Positions 27,394 through 35,550 of a DNA stretch of 64,000 nt are shown piece by piece. The notes under the pieces were generated by a model. The model ran no database searches. It had not been told where the DNA came from and saw only the letters and a program-made list of their open reading frames with translations. Positions within the stretch are counted from its first letter, which is position 1. Every line of letters starts with the position of its first letter. The stretch comes from Giardia muris (lineage: Eukaryota > Fornicata > Diplomonadida > Hexamitidae): NCBI GenBank assembly GCA_006247105.1, contig CM016929.1:496001-560000 (forward strand), read 5' to 3'. A program made the translations under genes and the position numbers.

Positions 27394-28437
27394 TTAGATG
27401 ACGGCTGTGGGTGGGAGAAGTGTCAGGACGCGTCCCTTGTCGAGATCAAGGAACCCTCCATCAACCAAGCGTCTAAGAGCATTCGTCACACAAGCCGTCG
27501 ACACGTCTCGTGCAGCCGGGAGCGTGTAACATGCGGTAACCGATGCTCCTTCCTCTTCCGCGGCAAGACGAAGAATACCTTGCTCAAGTGGGGTGAGCTC
27601 TAGGAGAACAGCATCTCGATCCGAACGATTTGGTCGAGTAACGGTGTCGACGTCCTCCATAAGAACCGCCCGATGGTTCCGTGTAACAGAAAGGGAGAGG
27701 GCACGGAGGGTCAACTGGAGCATCATTCCCAGATCGCCTCCAAGCTGATCTGCACGCTCAACAATGACCCTGATGACTTCCATGTCCCCGAAACGCTCTA
27801 GAACGTCAGGATGCATGCTTCCAAGCATCTCGAGACGTGATCTGATGATCTCACTGCATTCTGCGTGCGTATAGTTGCGGAAAGCAAGCTGTTGTGAAGC
27901 TCGTGCCCGTGATAGTACCCGAGGGTTTGCCTCAGTAAAGGCCGAAGAGGTTGCAATCGTAATGACAAGGGGAAGGCATGAGGCCTCGGGTAAAGTTCCG
28001 TAGACAAAGTAGAGGACCTCGAAGGTATCCGTCTGGAGCTGATCAACCTCGTCGATCACAACGACATAGCGCAAAGCTTGGTCGCGTGAACGAGAACCGA
28101 GAAACCCCAGCAGAAGGTCTCTAGCACGTGCAGCCGGCTGGCACTGCTGCGACCCGGTCAACGCACTCAGCAGAGCCTGGTACACGTTCTCTGGACGCGA
28201 AAGGGTTGCGGCATTCACCCATGCCGTACAGATATCGAGGTCGGGCGAGACAGTGTCGAGGGCATGCCGGACGCAGAGGCTCTTCCCCGCGGCAGGACTT
28301 CCCGTAACGAAAAGAACCCGCCGACCGAGGGTTGAGGGGGCGGCAAGGAAGGAGCGAAGTGCCGAAAGCTCGCGATCGCGGGCGACGACGGTCGGGAGGT
28401 GGCAGGGGCCGAGGACCGAGGCGGCGGCGGAGAGCAT
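27394..28437 (-). CDS. Orc1/Cdc6-type AAA+ origin-binding ATPase
   Basis: The 347-residue protein starts at ATG 28437; the longer GTG frame would run into the tRNA gene. Walker A is GSPAAGKS (46-53), Walker B is VVVIDEVD and sensor 1 lies in LVITIATSSA. The sensor 2/lid region contains R-rich helices (RVLSRARASQQLAFRNY), and the C-terminus (~290-345, LTPLEQGILRLAA...ALRRLVDGGFLDLD) is a winged helix. It lacks the BAH domain of large ORC1 proteins and is close in size to archaeal Orc1/Cdc6. This fits a reduced origin recognition and MCM-loading system in Giardia. Assigning ORC1 versus CDC6 needs phylogeny. Confidence 0.88.
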   Translation of the reverse strand: MLSAAASVLGPCHLPTVVARDRELSALRSFLAAPSTLGRRVLFVTGSPAAGKSLCVRHALDTVSPDLDICTAWVNAATLSRPENVYQALLSALTGSQQCQPAARARDLLLGFLGSRSRDQALRYVVVIDEVDQLQTDTFEVLYFVYGTLPEASCLPLVITIATSSAFTEANPRVLSRARASQQLAFRNYTHAECSEIIRSRLEMLGSMHPDVLERFGDMEVIRVIVERADQLGGDLGMMLQLTLRALSLSVTRNHRAVLMEDVDTVTRPNRSDRDAVLLELTPLEQGILRLAAEEEGASVTACYTLPAARDVSTACVTNALRRLVDGGFLDLDKGRVLTLLPPTAVI

Positions 28438-28445
28438 CGGAAATG

Positions 28446-28518
28446 TGCCTGCGGTGAGGCTTGAACTCACGACCTATAGCTTATGAGACTATCGCTCTAC
28501 CGACTGAGCTACACAGGC
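28446..28518 (-). tRNA. tRNA-Met (anticodon CAT)
   Basis: The 73-nt cloverleaf on the minus strand has acceptor GCCTGTG/CGCAGGC with discriminator A, a D-arm (AGCTCAGTCGGTAGAGC), an ATAGT-CTCATAA-GCTAT anticodon arm giving CAT, and a GTGAG-TTCAAGC-CTCAC T-arm. The anticodon stem lacks the three G-C pairs of initiators, so it is probably the elongator. Only 8 nt separate its 3' end from the Orc1/Cdc6 ATG on the same strand, and no intron is present. Confidence 0.95.
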
Positions 28519-28535
28519 CCGCCCGGGGCGAAACC

Positions 28536-30212
28536 CTACGCCCGGAAGAACCGGGGCCCGCCCGCGAACTGGAAGAACTGTTGGAACTGACGGAAGGCGT
28601 CTGCACCCTCGGAAAACCGCATCGGAGACGGTTCCGGGGCCTCCCCCGTCTGCACCCGTTGGGTCATTAGTCTGCGTCGCTGTCGTGCCTGCTCGTAGCT
28701 CGCCATCTCTTCTTGTCGATAGCGTCCTGCATCATACTCCCGCCGTCGCTCCTCATCCCCAAGGACCGCCCAAGCCTCAGCAACCCGCTGAAAACGGCGC
28801 TGGCGTGCCGTGCGTTCCTCGGGACTTGCATCAGCTGGCGTTCGGTCTGGGTGGTACTCCTTTGCAAGCCGGTAATAGGCTCGTTTGATGGCAGGAAGAG
28901 GCGTCTCACGGGAAACACCCAGGATTCGGTAGAAGTTGGGGTTAACCACGCGACGGGCACGCTGCAGTACTTGATCGTCAATGGTATCAATATCTCCGAG
29001 TGCAGGGCTCCGCACTTCAATGGCGAGGGAATGGGCATATGTGATCATACGCTGAGCCATGGCTAGGTCATCTTCGGCGTCTAGAGAGTGTCCGCCCTCA
29101 CGATCCAGCTTCGAAAGAAGAAGACGGGCGCGAAGAGCGTAGATCAGAGCGAGGAGATGCTTGTTGAACTCAGAGACACGTAACTCCTTACTCGTATCCT
29201 CGAGCATCTCGTCACTGAACTGGCAGGTATCTGGAACCTCACGATGCCGATACAGATCGGTGACGCACTGGATACTTTGAAGTGCGCCTCGTACCTGGCT
29301 TGCCGCAGCCTGGAAGTGTGGCTGGAAGTTCAGTCCTAGAGCTTCCTTGATGAGTGTATGCGCATCAGACATTGCCTTTTCAAAGAAGAGATCCACCTGA
29401 CCGGTCGTCTCCACTGCAAGTTTATGCAACCTGGAAAGTTCTTGAAGTGCAGGCCTTTGGGTCATTGGCGTTGCGTTCTTGAGGACACCCACCCCCTCAG
29501 ATATTCCTTTGGCGATACGGAACGCGCGACCTAGAAATTTGTCATCAGGGTCCAACGAAAGGGCCTTCTTTGCTCTGGTAGTCACTTTGGCAAATTCCCC
29601 CTTCTGCAACAGCCCAACAATCTCATAGAGATCCAGAAGGGATTGGAGGGAGTAACGAGATCCTTGTGAGTGTTGTGTCAGTCGCTCGATAGTCTTGCTG
29701 ACGTCGTAGACTTCGGCACCGTGGCGGAACTGATTCACGAGTAGGACCTTCGGAAGCTCAGGATCTCGTGAGCATGCTTCCACTAACTCGATGAGCTTGT
29801 TGAGTGGGAGCTCAGCAGCATTGCGGAAGGCACGATCCTGCCGCCGCACCTTCTCAAGGACAGACTTGGAAAGTGCTTTCGAATAGACCTGAGAGCACTG
29901 AAGACTACACACAGAGAGGCAGAGATGTTCAAGTCTTGTACGTGCCTGGTCGGCATGAGTCTGTGAATCCTGTCTCCGGGCGAGAATGGCCGCATGATTG
30001 AGATCATCTGCAGTCTGAGAGTATTCCTTCAGACGCTCGAGTGCAGTAGCACGAAGCAGGAAGTAGACAGCTGGGGGACGGGCTGCACCGTCAATCAGAG
30101 TTGTGTAGAGTTCGACTGCTTCACTATTGCGTCCTTCTCTCAGCGCTCTCGAAGCCTCGGTGGCGAGGTCGGCTGTCGCCAAGGAGACCAGAAGTAAGGC
30201 AAACAGAAGCAT
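28536..30212 (-). CDS. ER DnaJ co-chaperone, p58IPK/DNAJC3-like
   Basis: The 558-residue protein starts at ATG 30212. A signal peptide is clear (MLLFALLLVSLATA). TPR-like helices follow (LATEASRALREGRNSEAVELYTTLI, YFLLRATALERLKEYSQTADDLNHAA and others to about residue 400). The J domain lies near 424-495 with the HPD motif at 454-456 (LAKEYHPDR). The tail FQQFFQFAGGPRFF resembles the phenylalanine-rich end of p58IPK. This order, signal peptide + TPRs + C-terminal J domain, is that of DNAJC3, which brings unfolded secretory proteins to BiP. That would suit a cell secreting many cysteine-rich proteins. Its ATG lies 5 nt from the NAPRT stop on the same strand. Confidence 0.87.
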   Translation of the reverse strand: MLLFALLLVSLATADLATEASRALREGRNSEAVELYTTLIDGAARPPAVYFLLRATALERLKEYSQTADDLNHAAILARRQDSQTHADQARTRLEHLCLSVCSLQCSQVYSKALSKSVLEKVRRQDRAFRNAAELPLNKLIELVEACSRDPELPKVLLVNQFRHGAEVYDVSKTIERLTQHSQGSRYSLQSLLDLYEIVGLLQKGEFAKVTTRAKKALSLDPDDKFLGRAFRIAKGISEGVGVLKNATPMTQRPALQELSRLHKLAVETTGQVDLFFEKAMSDAHTLIKEALGLNFQPHFQAAASQVRGALQSIQCVTDLYRHREVPDTCQFSDEMLEDTSKELRVSEFNKHLLALIYALRARLLLSKLDREGGHSLDAEDDLAMAQRMITYAHSLAIEVRSPALGDIDTIDDQVLQRARRVVNPNFYRILGVSRETPLPAIKRAYYRLAKEYHPDRTPADASPEERTARQRRFQRVAEAWAVLGDEERRREYDAGRYRQEEMASYEQARQRRRLMTQRVQTGEAPEPSPMRFSEGADAFRQFQQFFQFAGGPRFFRA

Positions 30213-30217
30213 TTTGC

Positions 30218-32035
30218 TTACTCGATGAGGCTGAGAACCCTGTTTTCCATGACAACCTGCTTGCGTCGAGAAGACATCTGCTCTGTGAGACTGACCTTAT
30301 AGGGGGTCGGTGCTCCATGACGGAGATAGTCTGGACGCATCTCTAGGATCTGGGCCATGACATACCTCTGAACCGTCAGCACAGAAGGATGCTCCAGCAC
30401 AATGCCTTTCTCTGTAACCCGATGTGGGTAGTTGATGACTCCGTTGTTAAAGACGCACTCATGCAGAGGCAAGACACGGGAGGGCATGATCATGAACCCA
30501 GACGATTCGTCGTGAGGGTGGATACACAAGATCTTCTCTCCAACGTGGATCTCCTCTGTGGGACATGCAAGAACGTCGACAAATGGAACCCCTGTGTGCG
30601 TATAGAGTCTATATACACGCTTGGCACCCGGTATCGTGGCCTTCCCTCCTTCGCTAAGCTTGACCCGCGGGACTCCGTCCAGTTCAACGAGCTTATATAC
30701 GCCTCCCAGGCTCGGTTGTTCGCGACAGGTCACGAGGTTCGTCCCGACCCCAAACGTATCAATGGCCGTTCCCTCCTTCATAAGCCCCATCAGCAGCTCT
30801 ATATCGATATCACCTGAGACGACGATCCGGCATTCGGCAAGCTTACCAATGTTTGCGAGTATGGGCGTAACTAGTTTGATGCACTTGTTGAACGTTGTCC
30901 GAACCTTCTGGCTCAGATATGCCAGATCCCCACTATCCAGACGCACACCAGTCGGGGAGATCCCAGCCTCAAGCATGGTACATGCGACGATAAGGAAGTT
31001 CATCAGCCCCGAATTAAGCGGGTCATACGTATCCAGCAAGGCTGTGAAGGAGTGTGGATGTGTGTACGCATATATGATGAAGGCCGAAAGCTCGGACTCA
31101 TTCCCGAGGTATGCGGGATATAAGGGCAGATGGTCTCCCGACGAATCTCCTTCCAGATCTGTCCGTCTGATAAGCTTCTGCTTCATCGCAGGCTCATCTC
31201 TGGATGCGCAGAGGATTCCTCTCCAGTGAAGACAGCGCTCTGCAAAGTTTCTGAAGGAACCAAGCGCCCCTACTGGCGATTGACCGAAGGTCTGTTCGTC
31301 AATGCTATTCAGGAGCTCTGCGGGGGGATGCATCATGGAAAGAATAAAAGAGTGAGCCATGGTGCCGACTGGAACCAGTCCTATCTTCTTTGCAGTGAAG
31401 ATGTTACTCGTACCGTTGAAACCCCCCATGATCGCATACTCCGAAGCCGCTATACCTCCGTTAACACCCTGTGCGCGACGGAGGCCGAGTTCTAGAAGGA
31501 TCTTTCCCGTCAGCAGCTCAGTAATTGTCTCGTCCATCTTCTGGGCAGCAGGAGGACCGGGAGGTCGCAGGACCAACTGCTGGTAGATGCATGCTACGCG
31601 GAAGCGGCACGCGTTGGTGCAGATGAGCGTCGAATAGTTGACAAGGACTAGAAGAGTCGTTTCAATCAGCTGGCAAAGAAGAAGAGGGCCGTTGATGATC
31701 AGAATGGGCTCATGGGCAAAGACGATTGTGCCCTCTCGAGGAGCCCAGACACGGAGGTCTCTCCACGAAAGATTCTGGAGATGATCGAAGAATGCGTCCT
31801 CTGCGTGAGGAATGACTATCTTCAGAAAGGCTATATCGTCAGCTGTGAAGTGAAAAGTGAGCAGGAAGTCCAGTAGACGGCCAAGCCCTGCGAATACTGC
31901 GTACTCACCCTTGAAAGGGCAGGCCCGGAAAAACATCTCAAACGTCGCCGTCTTGGTGGCGATCCCAGACTTGAAATAGGAGTACGCCATCGTGTACTGG
32001 TACGTGTCGCTCACAAGGGGGGTGGCATCTGCCAT
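30218..32035 (-). CDS. Nicotinate phosphoribosyltransferase
   Basis: The 605-residue protein starts at ATG 32035. It matches NAPRT from the start (LVSDTYQYTMAYSYFKSG...ATFEMFFRACPF) through the catalytic core, including GGFNGTSNIFTAKKIG, GTMAHSF, the VRLDSGDLAYLS motif, VSGDID and DTFGVGTNLVTC. The enzyme joins nicotinate and PRPP to give nicotinate mononucleotide, the first step of NAD+ salvage from nicotinic acid. It is somewhat longer than animal NAPRT (about 540). A single base separates its ATG from the stop of the small upstream gene. Confidence 0.95.
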   Translation of the reverse strand: MADATPLVSDTYQYTMAYSYFKSGIATKTATFEMFFRACPFKGEYAVFAGLGRLLDFLLTFHFTADDIAFLKIVIPHAEDAFFDHLQNLSWRDLRVWAPREGTIVFAHEPILIINGPLLLCQLIETTLLVLVNYSTLICTNACRFRVACIYQQLVLRPPGPPAAQKMDETITELLTGKILLELGLRRAQGVNGGIAASEYAIMGGFNGTSNIFTAKKIGLVPVGTMAHSFILSMMHPPAELLNSIDEQTFGQSPVGALGSFRNFAERCLHWRGILCASRDEPAMKQKLIRRTDLEGDSSGDHLPLYPAYLGNESELSAFIIYAYTHPHSFTALLDTYDPLNSGLMNFLIVACTMLEAGISPTGVRLDSGDLAYLSQKVRTTFNKCIKLVTPILANIGKLAECRIVVSGDIDIELLMGLMKEGTAIDTFGVGTNLVTCREQPSLGGVYKLVELDGVPRVKLSEGGKATIPGAKRVYRLYTHTGVPFVDVLACPTEEIHVGEKILCIHPHDESSGFMIMPSRVLPLHECVFNNGVINYPHRVTEKGIVLEHPSVLTVQRYVMAQILEMRPDYLRHGAPTPYKVSLTEQMSSRRKQVVMENRVLSLIE

Positions 32036-32041
32036 TTTACT
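32036..32041 (-). terminator. poly(A) signal AGTAAA overlapping stop and next start region
   Basis: On the minus strand the hexamer contains the TAA of the small gene and ends at the base before the NAPRT ATG (AGTAAAATG). Confidence 0.45.
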
Positions 32042-32339
32042 TATTCCTCATGTAGCGTTCCACTCCGAATCGAGACCTGGGCACATGGGAAGACGGTGGG
32101 GCGGCTCGAAGATGTTCATCGATGACTGGGGGAAGCGGTGTGTCGCGGATAGACGGTAAAAGCCCCGCATCGGGTGGAAGATGCGACACAATCGGCTCGC
32201 TGCCCGGAACGAGGGTGGTCCCGTCATAACAATATAGTGGGGCAGTGGTACGTTCAACACGTAGGAGGAGGAGTCCAATGCGTGCACGAGGCGGTGGAAG
32301 CCCCAGAGCTCGGGCCCGGAGGCCATCTGAAGAAGGCAT
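32037..32339 (-). CDS. Small hypothetical protein, 100 residues
   Basis: Starting at ATG 32339 the frame gives about 100 residues ending FGVERYMRNK. The upstream extension of the frame crosses the antisense of the tRNA-Val gene and is not used. The protein is proline-rich (LPPPRAR, DTPLPPVIDEHLRAAPPSS) with a hydrophobic strand IGLLLLRVERTTAPLYCYDG. No family was recognised. Support comes from its position: its stop is one base from the NAPRT ATG and carries an AGTAAA signal, and its ATG lies just beside the tRNA. Confidence 0.5.
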   Translation of the reverse strand: MPSSDGLRARALGLPPPRARIGLLLLRVERTTAPLYCYDGTTLVPGSEPIVSHLPPDAGLLPSIRDTPLPPVIDEHLRAAPPSSHVPRSRFGVERYMRNK

Positions 32340-32352
32340 TTCCCCGGCCTGA

Positions 32353-32425
32353 GGTCCGATGGTGTAGTTGGTAGCACATTCGCTTGACGTGCGAAAGGTC
32401 CGGAGTTCAAATCTCCGTCGGATCA
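32353..32425 (+). tRNA. tRNA-Val (anticodon GAC)
   Basis: The 73-nt cloverleaf has acceptor GGTCCGA/TCGGATC (one G-T pair) with discriminator A, a D-arm from GTGT/GCAC, a TTCGC-TTGACGT-GCGAA anticodon arm giving GAC, and a CGGAG-TTCAAAT-CTCCG T-arm. The anticodon stem and the AAAGGTC after it closely match eukaryotic tRNA-Val(AAC). However, position 34 is G, not A, and positions 37-38 differ too. No intron is present. Confidence 0.92.
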
Positions 32426-32642
32426 TCTTTGTCCGAGGCGGCCTGGGAGGGGATCCTTTCAACGGAAGTCCGGCGGGGTGAGCACGTCTGATCCGAGTAC
32501 TCGAGGGATGTGCGGGGGTGCTTGCACGAACGAAGGAGCACGTTCTTGAGAACGGGGCGGCGTCACCGTCACTCAGGCAAGGTGAGAGCAGCCCGGACGA
32601 CCTTAAGCCGAATACTAGGTCCACTGGGGGGCTCATCACAGG
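32426..32642. other. Spacer between tRNA-Val and kinase 3' end
   Basis: No gene was recognised in these 217 bases. Open frames here are continuations of neighbouring shadow frames. Confidence 0.5.
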
Positions 32643-34748
32643 TCACTGGTGCCTCTCCGCCTCCTCGAGGACCTCTCGTGCTGTCGGACGGTCTTTGGGG
32701 TCCTTCGAGAGCATCCGGGAGATTAGAGCAGCAAGGTCTGAGGGACGACCCTCGAGAGAAGGAGCAGGCGTTTCCTCAGTGATGGCTACTATGTTCCTAA
32801 ACGGAAGGGCGTGGGTGCACATCTCATATCCAATCACTCCCAGGGCCCAGACGTCAACGGACTTGTCATACCTCTCCTCTCGGTGGATTTCGGGGGCCAT
32901 GTACGAAAGTGTTCCTAATATCGTATCCATCCGGGACGAGTCCCCGAGCATCTTTATAAGCCCGAAGTCTCCCAGAACACATCGATCATCAGAAGCGATG
33001 AGGATATTCGCAGGCTTCAGATCCCTGTGGACGAGTCTCTTCTCGTGGAGGTATGCGAGGGCGGCGGCCACCTCTCGGATCGTCTTCCAGACCTCCTGAT
33101 CGGTATAGGAATGTCCTGCATTCTTCCTTCTGTTCATCTCCTCACTGAGGTCTCCATAGCAGAGCTCTGTCACGAGCACAAAGGTGTTGTCGAGGTCGTT
33201 CTCTCCTATCCCAAGGCACCGGATGATGTTCGGATGGTTGAGGGAGAGGTGCATTCGAGCCTCCTTGCGAAGCTTCTCCCTTCCCTCGTCACTACATCTT
33301 CCAAGGCTGACGACCTTGACCGCCACGTTTCTACCATTTCCATGGCCTGCATAGACAGTCCCAAACATCCCTTCTCCGAGCACAGCGGTCAAGTGGTACT
33401 CCGAGAGGCTGTCTGGGAGCCTCGGAAGCGTGGGTTGGTGCATGAGTACCCGTCGCATCTTCTCGCCTTCTGCGTGCTCGGCTGCCGTCCTGCCCTCCCC
33501 GTCCTTCATGTCCCTCTCCAGAAGGAGGAGGCTGACGCACTCCTCGTGTCCTTCCCCCACTGCATGCATCAGGGCCGTCCATCCCCTCCCGTCCTGGAGG
33601 CGGGCCTCGAGGGGCCGGAGGAGGCGGACGACCTCGGTCTGGCCTCGGGAGGCGGCGTGCATCAGGGCCGTCATGCCTGAGGAGTCCTTCTGTCCCGCCT
33701 GGTCGAGGTGCCTTCGGAGTGCATTGAGGTCTCCCTGGATGGCGGATGAGATGAGAGAGCTGTCCTCCCGTGCAGGGGGAAGCCTGCCCCCGACAGCAGC
33801 GAGGTTCTGGAGGAGGATCCTCTTCTCCTCCTCCACTTCCTCGAGGCGTCTCCGAAGGTCTTTCATGTCATGGCCCTCGGTCCTCAGTCGGGCGTTCTCC
33901 TTCTCGAGGGCGAGGTTCTGGGCCTTCTGGTCTGCAAGTGCTCTCTTGAGGTCCTCAGTGGTCTTGGAGAGCTGCTCCTGAAGAGTCCCCTTCTCTGTGG
34001 TGAGGGCGTTGATGAGGGCTCGGTTCTGGTTAGAGGCCTTCCGAAGGTCCTCGTTCATCTTCGCATGCCTCTTGGACTCCTCAATGGCATTGTCGAGCTG
34101 TTGTTTGAGCGAGGAGTTTTCCCGATTCGATTGGGATAGCTCATTCTTTGTCTCCTCGTGTGCATTCTTGAAGGAGGAGAGGTCTTTCTTGAGGGAATCG
34201 TTCTCGGCAGCAAGCTCGTTGATACGTTCCTGGAACCTAAGCATTTCAGCAGGATTCGGCGGAGGAGGAAGTCGTTCCGTGTCCTCATTCCTAAGGAGCT
34301 TACGGATTTGAGTGAAGTTACCTCCCCACGGACTGTTGTGTGCATACCACTCGGCTGTATGCCCCTCGGAATCTTCCATTCCTTGCTCATAAGGGAGAAG
34401 AAATCGGACGATCTCGGAGTGGTTGTAGTGGGCTGCTATCATGAGAGCGGTTGTTCCGGGGGGAAAGTCGTCCCATCCTTTGTCATGCTTCCCGGCCTCT
34501 GAGAAGAGAAGGCGAACGGAGTCTATGTTGTCATTGGAGGCGGCCTTCATCAAAGCAGTCCACCCCCAGTTGTCCTGCATCCCAATTTCCCTCTCAAGAA
34601 GGGGTATGAAGTTGGTGTGGCCTTTCACCGCAGCCCACATCAGGGCCGTTCTGCCATCTTCGTCCTGCTTCCCGACCTCATGGAGATTGTCATCCACGCC
34701 CTCGAGGTCTCCATTCCTGGCTGCCCTTATCAACTCCGTCTCGGGCAT
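32643..34748 (-). CDS. Ankyrin/coiled-coil NEK-family protein kinase (left copy)
   Basis: The 701-residue protein starts at ATG 34748 in ttcaaaaATG. Ankyrin repeats occupy ~5-150 (DGRTALMWAA, GWTALMKAA, GTTALMIAA). A long coiled coil follows (~168-315, ERINELAAENDSLKKDL onward), then two or three more ankyrin repeats (~325-430). A C-terminal kinase domain begins near 450: GEGMFG (458-463), K478 in VAVKV, HRDLKPAN with D576, DFG from 594 and an APE-type motif (MAPEI). All catalytic residues are present, so it is predicted active, unlike many Giardia NEKs. NEK kinases with ankyrin repeats are hugely expanded in Giardia and often localise to the cytoskeleton. Its last ~1.5 kb is duplicated, inverted, at 62495-64000. 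Confidence 0.9.
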   Translation of the reverse strand: MPETELIRAARNGDLEGVDDNLHEVGKQDEDGRTALMWAAVKGHTNFIPLLEREIGMQDNWGWTALMKAASNDNIDSVRLLFSEAGKHDKGWDDFPPGTTALMIAAHYNHSEIVRFLLPYEQGMEDSEGHTAEWYAHNSPWGGNFTQIRKLLRNEDTERLPPPPNPAEMLRFQERINELAAENDSLKKDLSSFKNAHEETKNELSQSNRENSSLKQQLDNAIEESKRHAKMNEDLRKASNQNRALINALTTEKGTLQEQLSKTTEDLKRALADQKAQNLALEKENARLRTEGHDMKDLRRRLEEVEEEKRILLQNLAAVGGRLPPAREDSSLISSAIQGDLNALRRHLDQAGQKDSSGMTALMHAASRGQTEVVRLLRPLEARLQDGRGWTALMHAVGEGHEECVSLLLLERDMKDGEGRTAAEHAEGEKMRRVLMHQPTLPRLPDSLSEYHLTAVLGEGMFGTVYAGHGNGRNVAVKVVSLGRCSDEGREKLRKEARMHLSLNHPNIIRCLGIGENDLDNTFVLVTELCYGDLSEEMNRRKNAGHSYTDQEVWKTIREVAAALAYLHEKRLVHRDLKPANILIASDDRCVLGDFGLIKMLGDSSRMDTILGTLSYMAPEIHREERYDKSVDVWALGVIGYEMCTHALPFRNIVAITEETPAPSLEGRPSDLAALISRMLSKDPKDRPTAREVLEEAERHQ
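32666..34171 (-). repeat. Inverted repeat, left arm (kinase C-terminal 1.5 kb)
   Basis: Each base x here pairs with base 96666-x on the right; no indel was found over 1506 bp. The only differences seen are four substitutions within eight bases (right arm 63371-63378). The arm may extend past 32666, because the right arm is cut by the window end. Confidence 0.92.
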
Positions 34749-35351
34749 TTTTGAACATTAAGCATCGACCCTCATCAGACTGAGGACCCCCTCCTCCTCA
34801 GCTCTCCGACACTTCTGGAGGTTGTGGTACTCCTCTTCTTCCTCAATCCCCCACCTCCAACCAGAACCTCCTCAATGCCCTGGACGTCCCCAGCACCCCC
34901 TGGTCCATGAGCCCAGCAGACTACAAGACCTCAGAGGCTCCGGCGATCCACCCACCCCGGGAGAGAGAGGCCCGTCTAGTCGGTCTGTGCGCCTTCCTGA
35001 AGGATGTGCAAAGGCCAGATCTCCAATGAGCCTTCTGACCCCTACCTCTTCCCCACACGGCTTCAGGGACTGCAACGTTCTCCAATACTCTTCCCCAGTG
35101 CAGGCGTCGTCGTGGCTTTGCTCCAATTGCCCCCCTGAGGGGAGAGGACTCGAATCATCCCCCAAGGCCTGCAGAGGTGATGCCATTCACTTGGCAGTCC
35201 AAAGGAGGATGGCTCCCCTGCACATCCCGCAGCTTGAGCTGCAGAGAGCGGGCACTGTTTGCTACTGCCTTCTGGAGCTTGAGAATACTCTCCTGAGAGG
35301 ACCGGCCCTCTCCCTACATTGCTGAAGTACTATCAAGGTTGATACTGGGGT
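34749..35351. other. 603-bp spacer between kinase and VSP array
   Basis: No convincing gene was seen. The kinase side begins with the element ATGTTCAAAAATG (minus strand, 34758-34746 including the start codon), which also precedes the right-hand kinase. The rest is C/T-rich on the plus strand with short meaningless frames. Confidence 0.6.
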
Positions 35352-35538
35352 CCTTCGTGCACCCCGCCGCGGTCACAGATCCATCGGCCTTCGCTTTGCA
35401 CTCCCCGTTGATGGGGACGTTCCCCACATCGCATTCTGTGCAGACCTGCGTGCTCCCGAACTTCAGGCACTTGTTCGTTCCGCAGTTCGTTATGGCAGGA
35501 CTGCAGGCAGCTGGAGCGGCTCGAGCCTTCCCTCCCCT
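35352..35538 (-). pseudogene. VSP fragment, truncated unit 0
   Basis: Only the first ~62 codons of the VSP remain (ACSPAITNCGTNKC, CTECDVGNVPINGEC). Homology to the unit ends at 35352; the frame then reads into unrelated sequence and stops after about 15 further codons. This marks the left edge of the array. Confidence 0.85.
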
Positions 35539-35544
35539 TCACCA

Positions 35545-35550
35545 TTCACT
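35545..35550 (-). terminator. poly(A) signal AGTGAA in VSP unit
   Basis: Read on the minus strand, the hexamer overlaps the last base of the VSP stop region (TGAGTGAA). It recurs every 2017 bp in the array. The longer conserved 3' element of G. intestinalis VSP genes was not seen. Confidence 0.5.

Noticed and set aside
28438..28470. GTG-initiated extension of Orc1/Cdc6
   Set aside because: It would overlap the tRNA-Met gene. ATG 28437 leaves the AAA+ domain complete.
32340..32639. N-terminal extension of the small gene to 200 codons
   Set aside because: The extension reads through the antisense of the tRNA-Val gene (32353-32425); the ATG at 32339 lies outside it.
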